This document shows, one piece after another, positions 1 to 11,770 of a stretch of 64,000 bases of DNA (positions within the stretch are counted from its first letter, which is position 1; every line of letters begins with the position of its first letter). The notes below the pieces were generated by a model that did not search any database, was not told the origin of the DNA, and was given only the letters and a program-made list of their open reading frames with translations. The stretch comes from Symsagittifera roscoffensis (lineage: Eukaryota > Xenacoelomorpha > Acoela > Convolutidae): assembly GCF_963678635.1 (NCBI RefSeq), contig NC_087069.1, forward strand, positions 31,102,776-31,166,775, read 5' to 3'. The position numbers were made by a program, and so were the translations under genes.

Positions 1-3
1 AAA

Positions 4-2182
4 TCAAGCCTCGATGAGTTGAGCTAGAGTTAAAAAGAAGTCTCGATGAGTTAAGCTAGAATTCTCTGAAAATTCCTGTCACGAGATCTAAGTCAAGAAG
101 ATATCTCGCTAAATTACGCTAGTAATCTCTAAAAATTCCTGTTACGAGATCTATGTCATGTTAGAAATCTCTGGTAATTTAAGCTAGAAATCTCAGTGAA
201 AAAATTCTGTCACGAGATCCAATTCAAGTTAGAAATCTCGATAATTTAAGCTATCAAACTCTGGGATTTCCTGACACCAGATCTGATCGAGTTAAAATGC
301 TCATAAAATTAAGCTAGAAATCTATGAAAATTCCTCTCACGAGATTTAAATCAAAATAGAAGTCTCGATAGTTTAAGCTATAAAACTCTGAAATTTCCTG
401 ACACCAGATCTAAATCGAGTTAAAATCAACATAAAATTAAGCTAAAAATCTATGAAAATTCCTGTCACGAGATCTAAGTCAAGAAGATATCTCGCTAAGA
501 TACGCAAGTAATCTCTGAAAGTTCCTGTCACGAGATCTATGTCATGTTAGATATCTTGATAAAATAAGCTGAAAATCTCGGGAAAAATCCCGTCACGAGA
601 TCTATGTCAAGTTTGAATTCTCAATAATTTAAGCTAAAAATCTCTGTTTTTCCTGTCACCAGATCTAAGTCAAGTTAAAATTTTCATTAAATTGAGCTAG
701 AAATCTCTGAAAATTTCTGCCACGAGATCTAAATCGGGTTCGATGAGTTCGGCTAGCAATCTCTGAATTTTCCTGTCACGAGATCTAAGTCAAGAAGATA
801 TCTCGCTAAATTACGCTAGTAATCTCTAAAAATTCCTGTTACGAGATCTATGTCATGTTAGAAATCTTGATAAATTAAGCTGGAAATCTCAGGGAAAAAA
901 TTCTGTCACGAGATCTAAGTCAAGTTAGAAATCTCGATAATTTAAGCTATCAAACTCTGGGATTTCCTGACACCAGATCTAATCGAGTTAAAATGCTAAT
1001 AAAATTAAGCTAGAAATCTATGAAAACTTCTGTCGAGAGATCTATATCAAGCCTCGATGAGTTGAGCTAGAGTTAAAAAGAAGTCTCGATGAGTTAAGCT
1101 AGAGTTCTCTGAAAATTCCTGTCACGAGATCTAAGTCAAGAAGATATCTCGCTAAATTACGCTAGTAATCTCTAAAATTTCCTGTTACGAGATCTATGTC
1201 ATGTTAAAAATCTTGATAATTTAAGCTAGAAATCTCAGTGAAAAAATTCTGTCACGAGATCTAAGTCAAGTTAGAAATCTCGATAATTTAAGCTATCAAA
1301 CTCTGGGATTTCCTGACACCAGATCTAATCGAGTTAAAATGCTCATAAAATTAAGCTAGAAATCTCTGAAAATTCCTCTCACGAGATTTAAATCAAAATA
1401 GAAGTCTCGATAGTTTAAGCTATAAAACTCTGAGATTTCCTGACACCAGATCTAAATCGAGTTAAAATCAACATAAAATTAAGCTAAAAATCTATGAAAA
1501 TTCCTGTCACGAGATCTAAGTCAAGAAGATATCTCGCTAAGATACGCAAGTAATCTCTGAAAGTTCCTGTCACGAGATCTATGTCATGTTAGATATCTTG
1601 ATAAAATAAGCTGAAAATCTCGGGAAAAATCCCGTCACGAGATCTATGTCAAGTTTGAATTCTCAATAATTTAAGCTAAAAATCTCTGTTTTTCCTGTCA
1701 CCAGATCTAAGTCAAGTTAAAATTTTCATTAAATTAAGCTAGAAATCTCTGAAAATTTCTGTCACGAGATCTAAATTGAGTTCGATGAGTTCGGCTAGCA
1801 ATCTCTGAATTTTCCTGTCACGAGATCTAAGTCAAGAAGATATATAAGTCGAGATGTATGTCATGTTAGAAATCTTGATAAATTAAGCTGGAAATCTCAG
1901 GGAAAAAATTCTGTCACGAGATCTAAGTCAAGTTAGAAATCTCGATAATTTAAGCTATCAAACTCTGGGATTTCCTGACACCAGATCTAATCGAGTTAAA
2001 ATGCTCATAAAATTAAGCTAGAAATCTCTGAAAATTCCTCTCACGAGATTTAAATCAAAATAGAAGTCTCGATAGCTTAAGCTATAAAACTCTGAGATTT
2101 CCTGACACCAGATCTAAGTCGAGTTAAAATCAACATAAAATTAAGCTAGAAATCTATGAAAACTCCTGTCGAGAGATCTAAA
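4..2182 (+). repeat. HOR pair, 1,043-bp unit
   Basis: The marker TCAAGCCTCGATGAG lies at 4 and 1,047. Internal markers keep an offset of 1,042-1,043 (for example TTCGATGAGTTCGG at 739 and 1,781). The second copy has lost about 35 bp near 1,841-1,858, seen as the odd junction GATATATAAGTCGAGATGTA, which shifts the offset to 1,008. It has also gained about 128 bp (two monomers) before 2,183. The copies are very similar by eye but not identical. Confidence 0.85.
909..936 (+). repeat. Example of the monomer's imperfect hairpin (dyad)
   Basis: In this representative monomer CGAGATCTAA (909-918) is followed by the six-base loop GTCAAG (919-924), then TTAG, a two-base AA bulge, and ATCTCG (931-936). 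CTAA pairs with TTAG and CGAGAT pairs with ATCTCG, giving a ten-pair stem with one bulge. The arrangement recurs wherever a monomer keeps both CACGAGATCTAAGTC and GTTAGAAATCTCG, which is the commonest state. The BglII palindrome AGATCT lies inside the left arm. Whether the structure forms is not shown by the sequence. Confidence 0.75.
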
Positions 2183-3759
2183 TCAAGCCTCGATGAGTTG
2201 AGCTAGAGTTAAAAAGAAGTCTTGATGAGTTAAGCTAGAATTCTCTCAAAATTCCTGTCACGAGATCTAAGTCAAGAAGATATCTCGCTAATTTAAGCTG
2301 GAAATCTCTGGATTTTTCTGTCACGAGATCTATGTCATGTTAGAAATCTTGATATACTAAGCAAGAAATCTCAGGGAAAAAATATGTCACGCAATCTAAG
2401 TCAAGTTAGAAAACTAGACAATTTAAGCTTTTTTCTGATAATTTCTGTCACCAGATGTAAGCCAATTTAGAAATCTCATTGAGTTGAGACAGAAACTTCT
2501 GACAATGCCTGTCACAAAAGTCAAGGTAGAAAACTCGATAGTGAAGCAAGAAGTTTCTGAAAATTCCTGTCACGAGATCTAAGTCAAGATAGAAGTCTCG
2601 TTGAGTTAAGCTAGAAATCTCCGAAAATTCCTGTCACGAGATCTAAGTCAAGAAGATATCTCGCTAAGATACGCAAGTAATCTCTGAAAGTTCCTGTCAC
2701 GAGATCTATGTCATGTTAGATATCTTGATAAAATAAGCTGAAAATCTCGGGAAAAATCCCGTCACGAGATCTATGTCAAGTTTGAATTCTCAATAATTTA
2801 AGCTAAAAATCTCTGTTTTTCCTGTCACCAGATCTAAGTCAAGTTAAAATTTTCATTAAATTAAGCTAGAAATCTCTGAAAATTTCTGTCACGAGATCTA
2901 AATTGAGTTCGATGAGTTCGGCTAGCAATCTCTGAATTTTCCTGTCACGAGATCTAAGTCAAGAAGATATATAAGTCGAGATGTATGTCATGTTAGAAAT
3001 CTTGATAAATTAAGCTGGAAATCTCAGGGAAAAAATTCTGTCACGAGATCTAAGTCAAGTTAGAAATCTCGATAATTTAAGCTATCAAACTCTGGGATTT
3101 CCTGACACCAGATCTAATCGAGTTAAAATGCTCATAAAATTAAGCTAGAAATCTCTGAAAATTCCTCTCACGAGATTTAAATCAAAATAGAAGTCTCGAT
3201 AGTTTAAGCTATAAAACTCTGAGATTTCCTGACACCAGATCTAAGTCGAGTTAAAATCAACATAAAATTAAGCTAGAAATCTATGAAAACTCCTGTCGAG
3301 AGATCTAAATCAAGCCTCGATGAGTTGAGCTAGAGTTAAAAAGAAGTCTTGATGAGTTAAGCTAGAATTCTCTCAAAATTCCTGTCACGAGATCTAAGTC
3401 AAGAAGATATCTCGCTAATTTAAGCTGGAAATCTCTGGATTTTTCTGTCACGAGATCTATGTCATGTTAGAAATCTTGATATACTAAGCAAGAAATCTCA
3501 GGGAAAAAATATGTCACGCAATCTAAGTCAAGTTAGAAAACTAGACAATTTAAGCTTTTTTCTGATAATTTCTGTCACCAGATGTAAGCCAATTTAGAAA
3601 TCTCATTGAGTTGAGACAGAAACTTCTGACAATGCCTGTCACAAAAGTCAAGGTAGAAAACTCGATAGTGAAGCAAGAAGTTTCTGAAAATTCCTGTCAC
3701 GAGATCTAAGTCAAGATAGAAGTCTCGTTGAGTTAAGCTAGAAATCTCCGAAAATTCCT
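1506..3759 (+). repeat. HOR tandem pair, 1,127-bp unit
   Basis: Copy one is about 1,506-2,632 and copy two about 2,633-3,759. The deletion junction GATATATAAGTCGAGATGTA occurs in both, its preceding GTC at 1,831 and 2,958. TCAAGATAGAAG occurs at 2,584 and 3,711. TCAAGCCTCGATGAG occurs at 2,183 and 3,310. All three give exactly 1,127 bp. I saw essentially no differences until divergence begins at the right edge (AGATCTAAGTC versus AGATCTATGTC). The pair overlaps the older 1,043-bp pair and so is a later event. Confidence 0.88.
2171..2259 (+). repeat. Representative 89-bp extended monomer
   Basis: Starting at GAGAGATCTAAATCAAGCC, the unit contains TCGATGAGTTGAGCTAGA and, 32 bp later, a second TTGATGAGTTAAGCTAGA, so a half-monomer is present twice. 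Elsewhere the second copy reads TCGATGAG. The form recurs throughout the window, for example at 13,260, 21,402, 46,898 and 50,194. It marks the start of the 475-bp modules. Confidence 0.75.
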
Positions 3760-4380
3760 GTCACGAGATCTATGTCAAGAAGATATCTCGCTAAGATAAG
3801 CAAGTAATCTCTGACAGTTCCTGTCACGAGATCTATATCATGTTAGATATCTTGATAAATTAAGCTAGAAATCTCAGGGAAAAAATTCTGTCACGAGATC
3901 TAAGTCAAGTTAGAAATCTCGATAATTTAAGCTATAAAACTCTGGGATTTCCTGACACCAGATCTAATCGAGTTAAAATTTTCATTAAATTAAGCTAGAA
4001 ATCTCTGAAAATTTCTGTCACGAGATCTAAATCGAGTTCGATGAGTTCGGCTAGCAATCTCTAAATTTTCCTGTCACGAGATCTATGTCATGTTAGAAAT
4101 CTTGATTAGTTAAGCTAGATATCTCAGGGAAAAATTTCTGTCACGAGATCTAAGTCAAGTTAGTAATCTCGATAATTTAAGCTATAAAACTCTGAAATTT
4201 CTTGACACCAGTTCTGAGTCAAGTTAAAATCCTCATAAAATTAAGCTAGAAATCGATGAAAATTCCTGTCGGGAGATCTAAATCAGGTCTCGATGAGTTA
4301 AACTAGAGTTAAATAGAAGACAAGAAGATCTCTCACTAAGTTAAGATGGAAATCTCTGAAATTTTCTGTCACGAGATCTA

Positions 4381-5760
4381 TGTCATGTTAGAAATCTTGA
4401 TAAGTTAAGCTAGATATCTCAGGGAAAAACTTCTGTCACGAGATCTAAGACAAGTTGAAATCTAGATAATTTAAGCTAGAAATCTAAAGGAAAAAATTCT
4501 GTCACGAGATTTAAGTCAAGTTAGAAATCTCGATAATTTGAGCTATACAACTCTGAGATTTTTTTACACCAGGCTTATGTCTAGTTAAAATTCTCATAAA
4601 ATTAGGCTAGAAATGTCTGAAATTTCCTCTCACGAGATCTAATTCAAAATAGAAAATTCGATAAATTAAGCTTTTTTTCTGATAATTTCTGTCACCAGAT
4701 GTAAACCAAGTTAGAAATCTCATTGAATTCAGATAGAAACTTCTGACAAGGCCTGTAACGAAAGTCAAGGTAGAAATCTCGATAAGGTAAGCAAGAAGTT
4801 TCTGAAAATTCCTGTCACGGGATCAAAGTCAAGAAGATATCTCGCTAAGATACGCTAATAATCTCTGAAATTCCTGCACGAGATCTATGTCATGTTAGAT
4901 ATCTTGATAAATTAAGCTAAAAATCTCTGTTTTTCCTGTCACCAGATCTAAGTCAAGTTAAAATTTTCATTAAATTAAGCTAGAAATCTCTGAAAATTTC
5001 TGTCACGAGATCTAAATCGAGTTCGATGAGTTCGGCTAGCAATCTCTGAAATTTCCTGTCACGAGATCTATGTCATGTTAGAAATCTTGATAAGTTAAGC
5101 TAGATATCTCAGGGAAAAACTTCTGTCACGAGATCTAAGACAAGTTGAAATCTAGATAATTTAAGCTAGAAATCTAAAGGAAAAAATTCTGTCACGAGAT
5201 TTAAGTCAAGTTAGAAATCTCGATAATTTGAGCTATACAACTCTGAGATTTTTTTACACCAGGCTTATGTCTAGTTAAAATTCTCATAAAATTAGGCTAG
5301 AAATGTCTGAAATTTCCTCTCACGAGATCTAATTCAAAATAGAAAATTCGATAAATTAAGCTTTTTTTCTGATAATTTCTGTCACCAGATGTAAACCAAG
5401 TTAGAAATCTCATTGAATTCAGATAGAAACTTCTGACAAGGCCTGTAACGAAAGTCAAGGTTGAAATCTCGATAAGGTAAGCAAGAAGTTTCTGAAAATT
5501 CCTGTCACGGGATCAAAGTCAAGAAGATATCTCGCTAAGATACGCTAATAATCTCTGAAATTCCTGCACGAGATCTATGTCATGTTAGATATCTTGATAA
5601 ATTAAGCTAAAAATCTCTGTTTTTCCTGTCACCAGATCTAAGTCAAGTTAAAATTTTCATTAAATTAAGCTAGAAATCTCTGAAAATTTCTGTCACGAGA
5701 TCTAAATCGAGTTCGATGAGTTCGGCTAGCAATCTCTGAAATTTCCTGTCACGAGATCTA
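4381..5760 (+). repeat. HOR tandem pair, 690-bp unit
   Basis: Copy one is 4,381-5,070 and copy two 5,071-5,760, both starting TGTCATGTTAGAAATCTTGA. Reading them side by side I noticed a single clear difference (AGGTAGAAATC versus AGGTTGAAATC, near 5,461). Both contain the unusual words TTTTTTTACACCAGGCTTATG and GACAAGGCCTGTAACG. A more divergent relative begins at 6,057 and has its own indels. Near-identity indicates a recent tandem duplication. Confidence 0.88.
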
Positions 5761-7741
5761 TGTCATGTTAGAAATCTCGATAAGTTAAGCTAGAGATCTC
5801 AGGGAAACATTTCTGTCACGAGATCTAAGTCAAGTTAGTAATCTCGATAATTTAAGCTATAAAACTCTGAAATTTCCTGACACCAGTTCTGAGTAAAGTT
5901 AAAATCCTCATAAAATTAAGCTAGAAATCGATGTAAAGTCCTGTCGAGAGATCTAAATCAAGTCTCGATGAGTTAAACTAGAGTTAAATAGAAGACAAGA
6001 AGATCTCTCACTAAGTTAAGATGGAAATCTCTGAAATTTTCTGTCACGAGATCTATGTCATGTTAGAAATCTTGATAAGTTAAGCTAGATATCTCAGGGA
6101 AAAACTTCTGTCACGAGATCTAAGACAAGTTAGAAATCTAGATAATTTAAGCTAGAAATCTAAAGGAAAAAATTCTGTCACGAGATCTAAGTCAAGTAAG
6201 AAATCTCGATAATTTAAGCTATACAACTCTGAGACAGATTTCCTTACACCAGGCTTATGTCGAGTTAAAATCCTCATAAAATTAGGCTAGAAATCTCTGA
6301 AATTTCCTCTCACGAGATCTAATTCAAAAAAAATTCGATAAATTAAGCTTTTTTTTCTGATAATTTCTGTCACCAGATGTAAACCAAGTTAGAAATCTCA
6401 TTGAGCTCAGATAGAAACTTCTGACAATGCCTGTAACGAAAGTCAAGGTAGAAATCTCGATAAGTTAAGCAAGAAGTTTCTGAAAATTCCTGTCACGGGA
6501 TCAAAGTCAAGAAGATATCTCGCTAAGAAACGCTAATAATCTCTGAAAGTTCCTGTCACGAGATCTATGTCATGTTAGATATCTTGATAAATTAAGCTAA
6601 AAACCTCGGGAAAAAATCATGTCACGAGATCTATGTCAAGTTAGAAATCTAGATGATTTAAGCTTGAAATCTAAAGGAAAAAATTTTGCTACGAGATCTA
6701 AGTCAAGTTAGAAATCTCGATAATTTAAGCTATAAAACTCTGAGATTTTCTTACACCAGGCTTATGTCGAGTTAAAATCCTCATAAAATTAGTCTAGAAA
6801 TCTCTGAAATTTCCTCTCACGAGATCTAACTCAAAATAGAAAATTCGATAGAAAAAGCTTTTTTTCTGATAATTTCTGTCACCAGATGTAATCCAAGTTA
6901 GAAATCTCATTGAGTTCAGTTAGAAACCTCTGACAATGCCTGTAACGAAAGTCAAGGTAGAAATTTCGATAAGTTAAGCAAGACTTTTCTGAAAATTCCT
7001 GACACAGGATCAAAGTCAAGAAGATATCTCGCTAAGATACGCTAAAAATCTCTGAAAGTTCCTGTCACGAGATCTATGTCATGTTAGATATCTTGATAAA
7101 TTAAGCTAAAAATCTCGGGAAAAAATCATGTCACGAGATCTATGTCAAGTTTGAAATCTCAATAATTTAAGCTAGAAATCTCTGAGTTTATCTGTCAATA
7201 GATCTAAGTCAAGTTTAAATTGTCATTAGATTAAGCTAGATATCTCCGAAATTTCGTCTCACGCGATCTAAGTCAAGTTATAAAACTCGATAAGTTAAGC
7301 TTTTGTTTCTGATAGTTTCTGTCACCAGATGTTAACCAATTAGAAATCTCATTGAGTTAAGATAGAAACTTCTGGCATTGCCTGTCACGAAATTCAGGGT
7401 AGAAATCTCGATAAGTTAAGCAAGAAGTTTCTGAAAATCCCTGTCACGAGATCTAAGTCAACTTAGAAGTCTCGTTGACTTAAGCTAGAAATCTCTCAAA
7501 ATTCCTGTCACGAGATCTAGGTCATGAAGATATCTCGCTAAGATACGCAAGTAATCTCTGAAAGTTCCTGTCACGAGATCTATGTCATGTTAGAAATCTC
7601 GATAATTTAAGCTATAAAACTCTGAGATTTCCTGACACCAGATCCAAGTCGAGTTAAAATCCTCATAAAATTAAGCTAGAAACTTCCGAAAATTCCTCTC
7701 ACGAGGTATGAGTCAAGTTAGAAAACTCGATAAGTTAAGCT
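5761..7741 (+). repeat. Diverged relatives of the 690-bp unit and mixed monomers
   Basis: From 5,761 the monomers follow the same order as the 690-bp unit (TGTCATGTTAG at 6,057, then AGACAAGTTAG and ACACCAGGCTTATG) but with scattered substitutions and short indels, such as GAGACAGATTTCCTTACACC near 6,231. They give way to mixed 64-mers up to the insertion at 7,742. No gene or other feature is visible. Confidence 0.7.
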
Positions 7742-7959
7742 CAAGTTTTGAGGCGAAATTCAAGTGTGGTCGAATTATTTATTGATTTTTTGACAAGTGG
7801 GTTGATTTTAAGCAAAAATTGTTGAGGGCTATTTTATTGTTGTTCGGGAGGTCTTCATAGTATTGTTTTCATTTGTTGAATAAATGGGGGTTTCTTTGAA
7901 ATACTTGTACTTTAGGCCAAATGATCATGGGTCTTTTTTACCCATGTTTTACCCATGTC
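7742..7959. other. 218-bp unique insertion in the satellite, origin unknown
   Basis: Satellite stops after TAAGCT (7,736-7,741) and resumes at about AAAGTTTCTGTCA (7,960). The sequence between shares no word pattern with the monomer. It is T-rich on this strand. Near its right end it holds an inverted repeat, CATGGGT (7,926-7,932) and ACCCATG (7,940-7,946), plus another ACCCATG at 7,951-7,957. No frame on either strand is open for more than a few tens of codons. I see no terminal inverted repeats and no target duplication. About 11-16 bp of satellite seem missing at the junction, so insertion with deletion, filler DNA, or a trapped fragment of another repeat all remain possible. Confidence 0.8.
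7926..7957. repeat. Small inverted and direct repeat inside the unique insertion
   Basis: CATGGGT and ACCCATG are perfect inverted copies separated by seven bases, mostly T. A second ACCCATG follows four T residues later. It could form a short hairpin next to the right junction. No function can be assigned. Confidence 0.6.
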
Positions 7960-7980
7960 AAAGTTTCTGTCAACGATGTC

Positions 7981-10060
7981 TAAGTCAAGTTAGAAAACTC
8001 GATAAGTTAAGCTTTTTTTTCTGATAATTTCAGTCACCAGATGTAAGTCAAGTTAGAAATCTCATTGAGTTAAGAGATAAACTTCTGACAATGCCTGTCA
8101 CGAAATACAAGTTAGAAATCTCGATAAGTAAAGCAAGAAGTTTTTGAAAATTCCTGTCACGAGATATAAGTCAACAAGATATCTCGCTAAGATACGCTAG
8201 TAATCTCTGCAAGTTCCTGTCAGGAGATCTATGTCATGTTAGAAAACTCGATAAGTTAAGCTTTTATTTCTGATAATTTCAGTCACCAGATGTAATTCAA
8301 GTTAGAAATCTCATGAGTTAAGATTGAAACTTCTGACAATGCCTGTCACAAAAGTCAAGGTAGAAATCTCGATAAGTAAAGCAAGAAGTTTTTGAAAATT
8401 CCTGTCACGAGATATAAGTCAACAAGATATCTCGCTAAGATACGCTAGTAACCTCTGCAAGTTCCTGTCAGGAGATCTATGTCATGTTAGATATCTTGAT
8501 AAATTAAGCTACAAATTTCGGGAAAAACTCATGTCACGAGATCTATGTCAAGTTTGAAATCTCAATAATTTAAGCTAGAAGTCTCCGAGTTTTTCTGTCA
8601 ATAGATCTAAGTCAAGTTAAAATTCGCAATAAGTTAAGCTAGAAATCTCTGAAAGTTTCTGTCACGAAATCTAAATCAATTCGATGAGTTTCGGCTAGCA
8701 ATCTTTAAAATTTCTTGTCATCGGATCTATGTCAAGTTAGAAATCTTGATAAATTAAGCTAGAAAACTCAGAGAAAAAATTCGGTCACGAGATCTAAGTC
8801 AAGTTAGAAATCTCGATAAGTTAAGCTATAAAACTCTGAGATTTCCTGACACCAGATCTAAGTCGAGTTAAAATCCTCATAAAATTAAGCTAGAAATCTC
8901 AGATAAAAATTCCCCTCACGATGTCTAAGTCAAGTTAGAAAACTCGATAAGTTAAGCTTTTTTTTCTGATAATTTCAGTCACCAGATGTAAGTCAAGTTA
9001 GAAATCTCATTGAGTTAAGAGATAAACTTCTGACAATGCCTGTCACGAAATACAAGTTAGAAATCTCGATAAGTAAAGCAAGAAGTTTTTGAAAATTCCT
9101 GTCACGAGATATAAGTCAACAAGATATCTCGCTAAGATACGCTAGTAATCTCTGCAAGTTCCTGTCAGGAGATCTATGTCATGTTAGATATCTTGATAAT
9201 TTAAGCTACAAATTTCGGGAAAAACTCCTGTCACGAGATCTATGTCAAGTTTGAAATCTCAATATTTTAAGCTAGAAGTCTCTGAGTTTTTCTGTCAATA
9301 GATCTAAGTCAATTCGATGAGTTTCGGCTAGCAGTCTCTGAGTTTTTCTGTCAATAGATCTAAGTCAATTCGATGAGTTTCGGCTAGCAATAACTTAAAA
9401 TTCGCAATAAGTTAAGCTAGAAATCTCTGAAAGTTTCTGTCACGAGATCTAAATCAATTCGATGAGTTTCGGCTAGCAATCTTTAAAATTTCTTGTCACC
9501 GGATCTATGTCAAGTTAGAAATCTTGATAAATTAAGCTAAAAAACTCAGAGAAAAAATTCGGTCACGAGATCTAAGTCAAGTTAGAAATCTCGATAAATT
9601 AAGCTATAAAACTCTGAGATTTCCTGACACCAGATCTAAGTCGAGTTAAAATCCTCATAAAAATAAGCTAGAAATCTCAGATAAAAATTCCTCTCAAGAT
9701 GTCTAAGTCAAGTTAGAAAACTCGATAAGTTAAGCTTTTTTTTCTGATAATTTCTGTCACCAGATGTAAGTCAATTTAGAAAACTCATTGAGTTAAGATA
9801 GAAACTTCTGACAATGCCTGTCACGAAATACAAGTTAGAAATCTCGATAAGTTGAGGACGAAGTTTCTGAAAACTCCTGCCACGAGATCTAAGTCAAGAT
9901 AGAATGTCTCGCTGAGTTAAGCTAGAAATCTCTGAAAATTCCTGTCACGAGATCTAAGTCAAGAAAAAATCTCGCTAAGTTACGCTAGTAATCTCTGAAA
10001 ATTCCTGTCCCGAAATCTATGTCAGGTTATATATCTTGATAAGTTAAGCTAAAAATCTCG
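7981..10060 (+). repeat. HOR block with 945-bp spacing and an internal 248-bp duplication
   Basis: TAAGTCAAGTTAGAAAACTC followed by a HindIII-type TAAGCTTTT monomer starts at 7,981, 8,926 (945 later) and 9,704 (778 later). Inside the first unit a 248-bp piece is tandemly doubled (AAGTCAACAAGATATC, with TCAAC at 8,171 and 8,419), which makes that unit longer. Two 56-bp short monomers also sit in tandem (AATTCGATGAGTTTCGG at 9,311 and 9,367). The unique insertion at 7,742-7,959 lies just outside the first copy and was not copied. Confidence 0.78.
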
Positions 10061-11770
10061 GGAAACAATCCTCTCACGAGATCTATGTCAAGTTTGAAAT
10101 CTCAAAAATTTAAGCTAGAAATCTCTGAGTTTTCCTGTCAATAGATCTAAGTCAAGTTAAAATTCTCATTAAGTTAAGCTAAAAAATCTCTGAAAATTTC
10201 TGTCACGAAATCTAAATCAAGTTCGATGAGTTCGGCTAACATTCTCTGAATCTTCCTGTCTAGTGATCTAATTCAAATTGAAAATCTCGATAAGTTAAGC
10301 TAGAAATCTCTGAGAGTTCCTGTCACCGGATCTAAGTCAAGTTAGAAATCTCGACGAGTTTATCTAGCAATCTCTTGAAATTCATGTCACGATATCTAAG
10401 TCATGTTAAAAAATCTTGATAAGTTAAGCTAGAAATCTCGGGAAAAAATCCTGTCACGAGTTCGATGAGTTCGGCTAACATTCTTTGAATCTTCCTGTCT
10501 AGTGATCTAATTCAAATTAGAAATCTCGATAAGTTAAATTACAAATCTCTGAGAGTTCCTGTCACCGGATCTAAGTCAAGTTAGAAATCTCGACGAGTTT
10601 ATCTAGCAATCTCTTGAAATTCATGTCACGATATCTATGTCAAGTTAGAAATCTCAATAATTTAAGCTAGAAATCTCTGAGTTTTCCTGTCAATAGATCT
10701 AAGTCAAGTTGAAATTCTCATTAAGTTAAGCTAGAAATCTCTGAAAGTTTCTTTCACGAAATCTAAGTTAAGTTAGAAGTCTCGATGAGTTAAGCTAGAA
10801 ATCTCTGGAAATTCAAGTCACGAGATCTAGGTCAAGAAGATTTCTCGCTAAGTTAAGCTGGAAATCTCTGAAAATTTCGGTCAGAAATTCGATGAGTTCA
10901 AGAGCTAAAAATCTCGGGAAACAATCCTGTCACGAGATCTATGTCAAGTTTGAAATCTCAAAAATTTAAGCTAGAAATCTCTGAGTTTTCCTGTCAATAG
11001 ATCTAAGTCAAGTTAAAATTCTCATTAAGTTAAGCTAGAAATCTCTGAAAATTTCTGTCACGAAATCTAAATCAAGTTCGATGAGTTCGGCTAACATTCT
11101 CTGAATCTTCCTGTCTAGTGATCTAATTCAAATTAGAAATCTCGATAAGTTAAGCTAGAAATCTCTGAGAGTTCCTGTCACCGGATCTAAGTCAAGTTAG
11201 AAATCTCGACGAGTTTATCCAGCAATCTCTTGAAATTCATGTCACGATATCTAAGTCATGTTAGAAATCTTGATAAGTTAAGCTAGAAATCTCGTGAAAA
11301 AATCCTGTCACGAGTTCGATGAGTTCGGCTAACATTCTCTGAATCTTCCTGTCTAGTGATCTAATTCAAATTAGAAATCTCGATAAGTTAAACTAGAAAT
11401 CTCTGAGAGTTCCTGTCACCGGATCTAAGTCAAGTTAGAAATCTCGACGAGTTTATCTAGCAATCTCTTGAGATTCATGTCACGATATCTATGTCAAGTT
11501 AGAAATCTCAATAATTTAAGCTAGAAATCTCTGAGTTTTCCTGTCAATAGATCTAAGTCAAGTTGAAATTCTCATTAAGTTAAGCTAGAAATCTCTGAAA
11601 GTTTCTTTCACGAAATCTAAGTTAAGTTAGAAGTCTCGATGAGTTAAGCTAGAAATCTCTGGAAATTCAAGTCACGAGATCTAGGTCCAGAAGATTTCTC
11701 GCTAAGTCAAGCTGGAAATCTCTAAAAATTTCGGTCACGAGACCTATGTCATGTTAAAAATTTTGATAAA
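10061..11770 (+). repeat. HOR pair, about 855-bp unit
   Basis: GGAAACAATCCT occurs at 10,061 and 10,917 (856). CGAGTTCGATGAGTTCGG, a shortened monomer in which CACGAG is fused directly to TTCGATGAG, occurs at 10,457 and 11,311 (854). The unusual word CCTGTCTAGTGATCTAATTC appears four times here. At about 10,884-10,905 a rearranged junction (GGTCAGAAATTCGATGAG) marks the border between the copies. Confidence 0.78.

Larger units (their letters stand above)
1..7741 (+). repeat. Satellite array, left segment (about 64-bp monomer)
   Basis: This stretch is unbroken head-to-tail satellite. The marker CCTGTCACGAGATCT (or a close variant) returns roughly every 64 bp, followed by AAGTCAAGTTAGAAATCTCG and then ATAAGTTAAGCTAGAAATCT. 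Variants include CACCAGATCT, CACCGGATCT and CAATAGATCT at the same place in the unit. No gene, RNA gene or unique sequence is visible. The array already runs at base 1, so its left edge lies outside the window. It ends at TAAGCT, where a unique insertion begins. Higher-order structure is given in separate entries. Confidence 0.97.

Noticed and set aside
7742-7959. Helitron or TIR transposon
   Set aside because: The left end begins near TC and there is a hairpin near the right end, but no CTRR terminus, no insertion between A and T, no inverted termini and no target duplication are visible.
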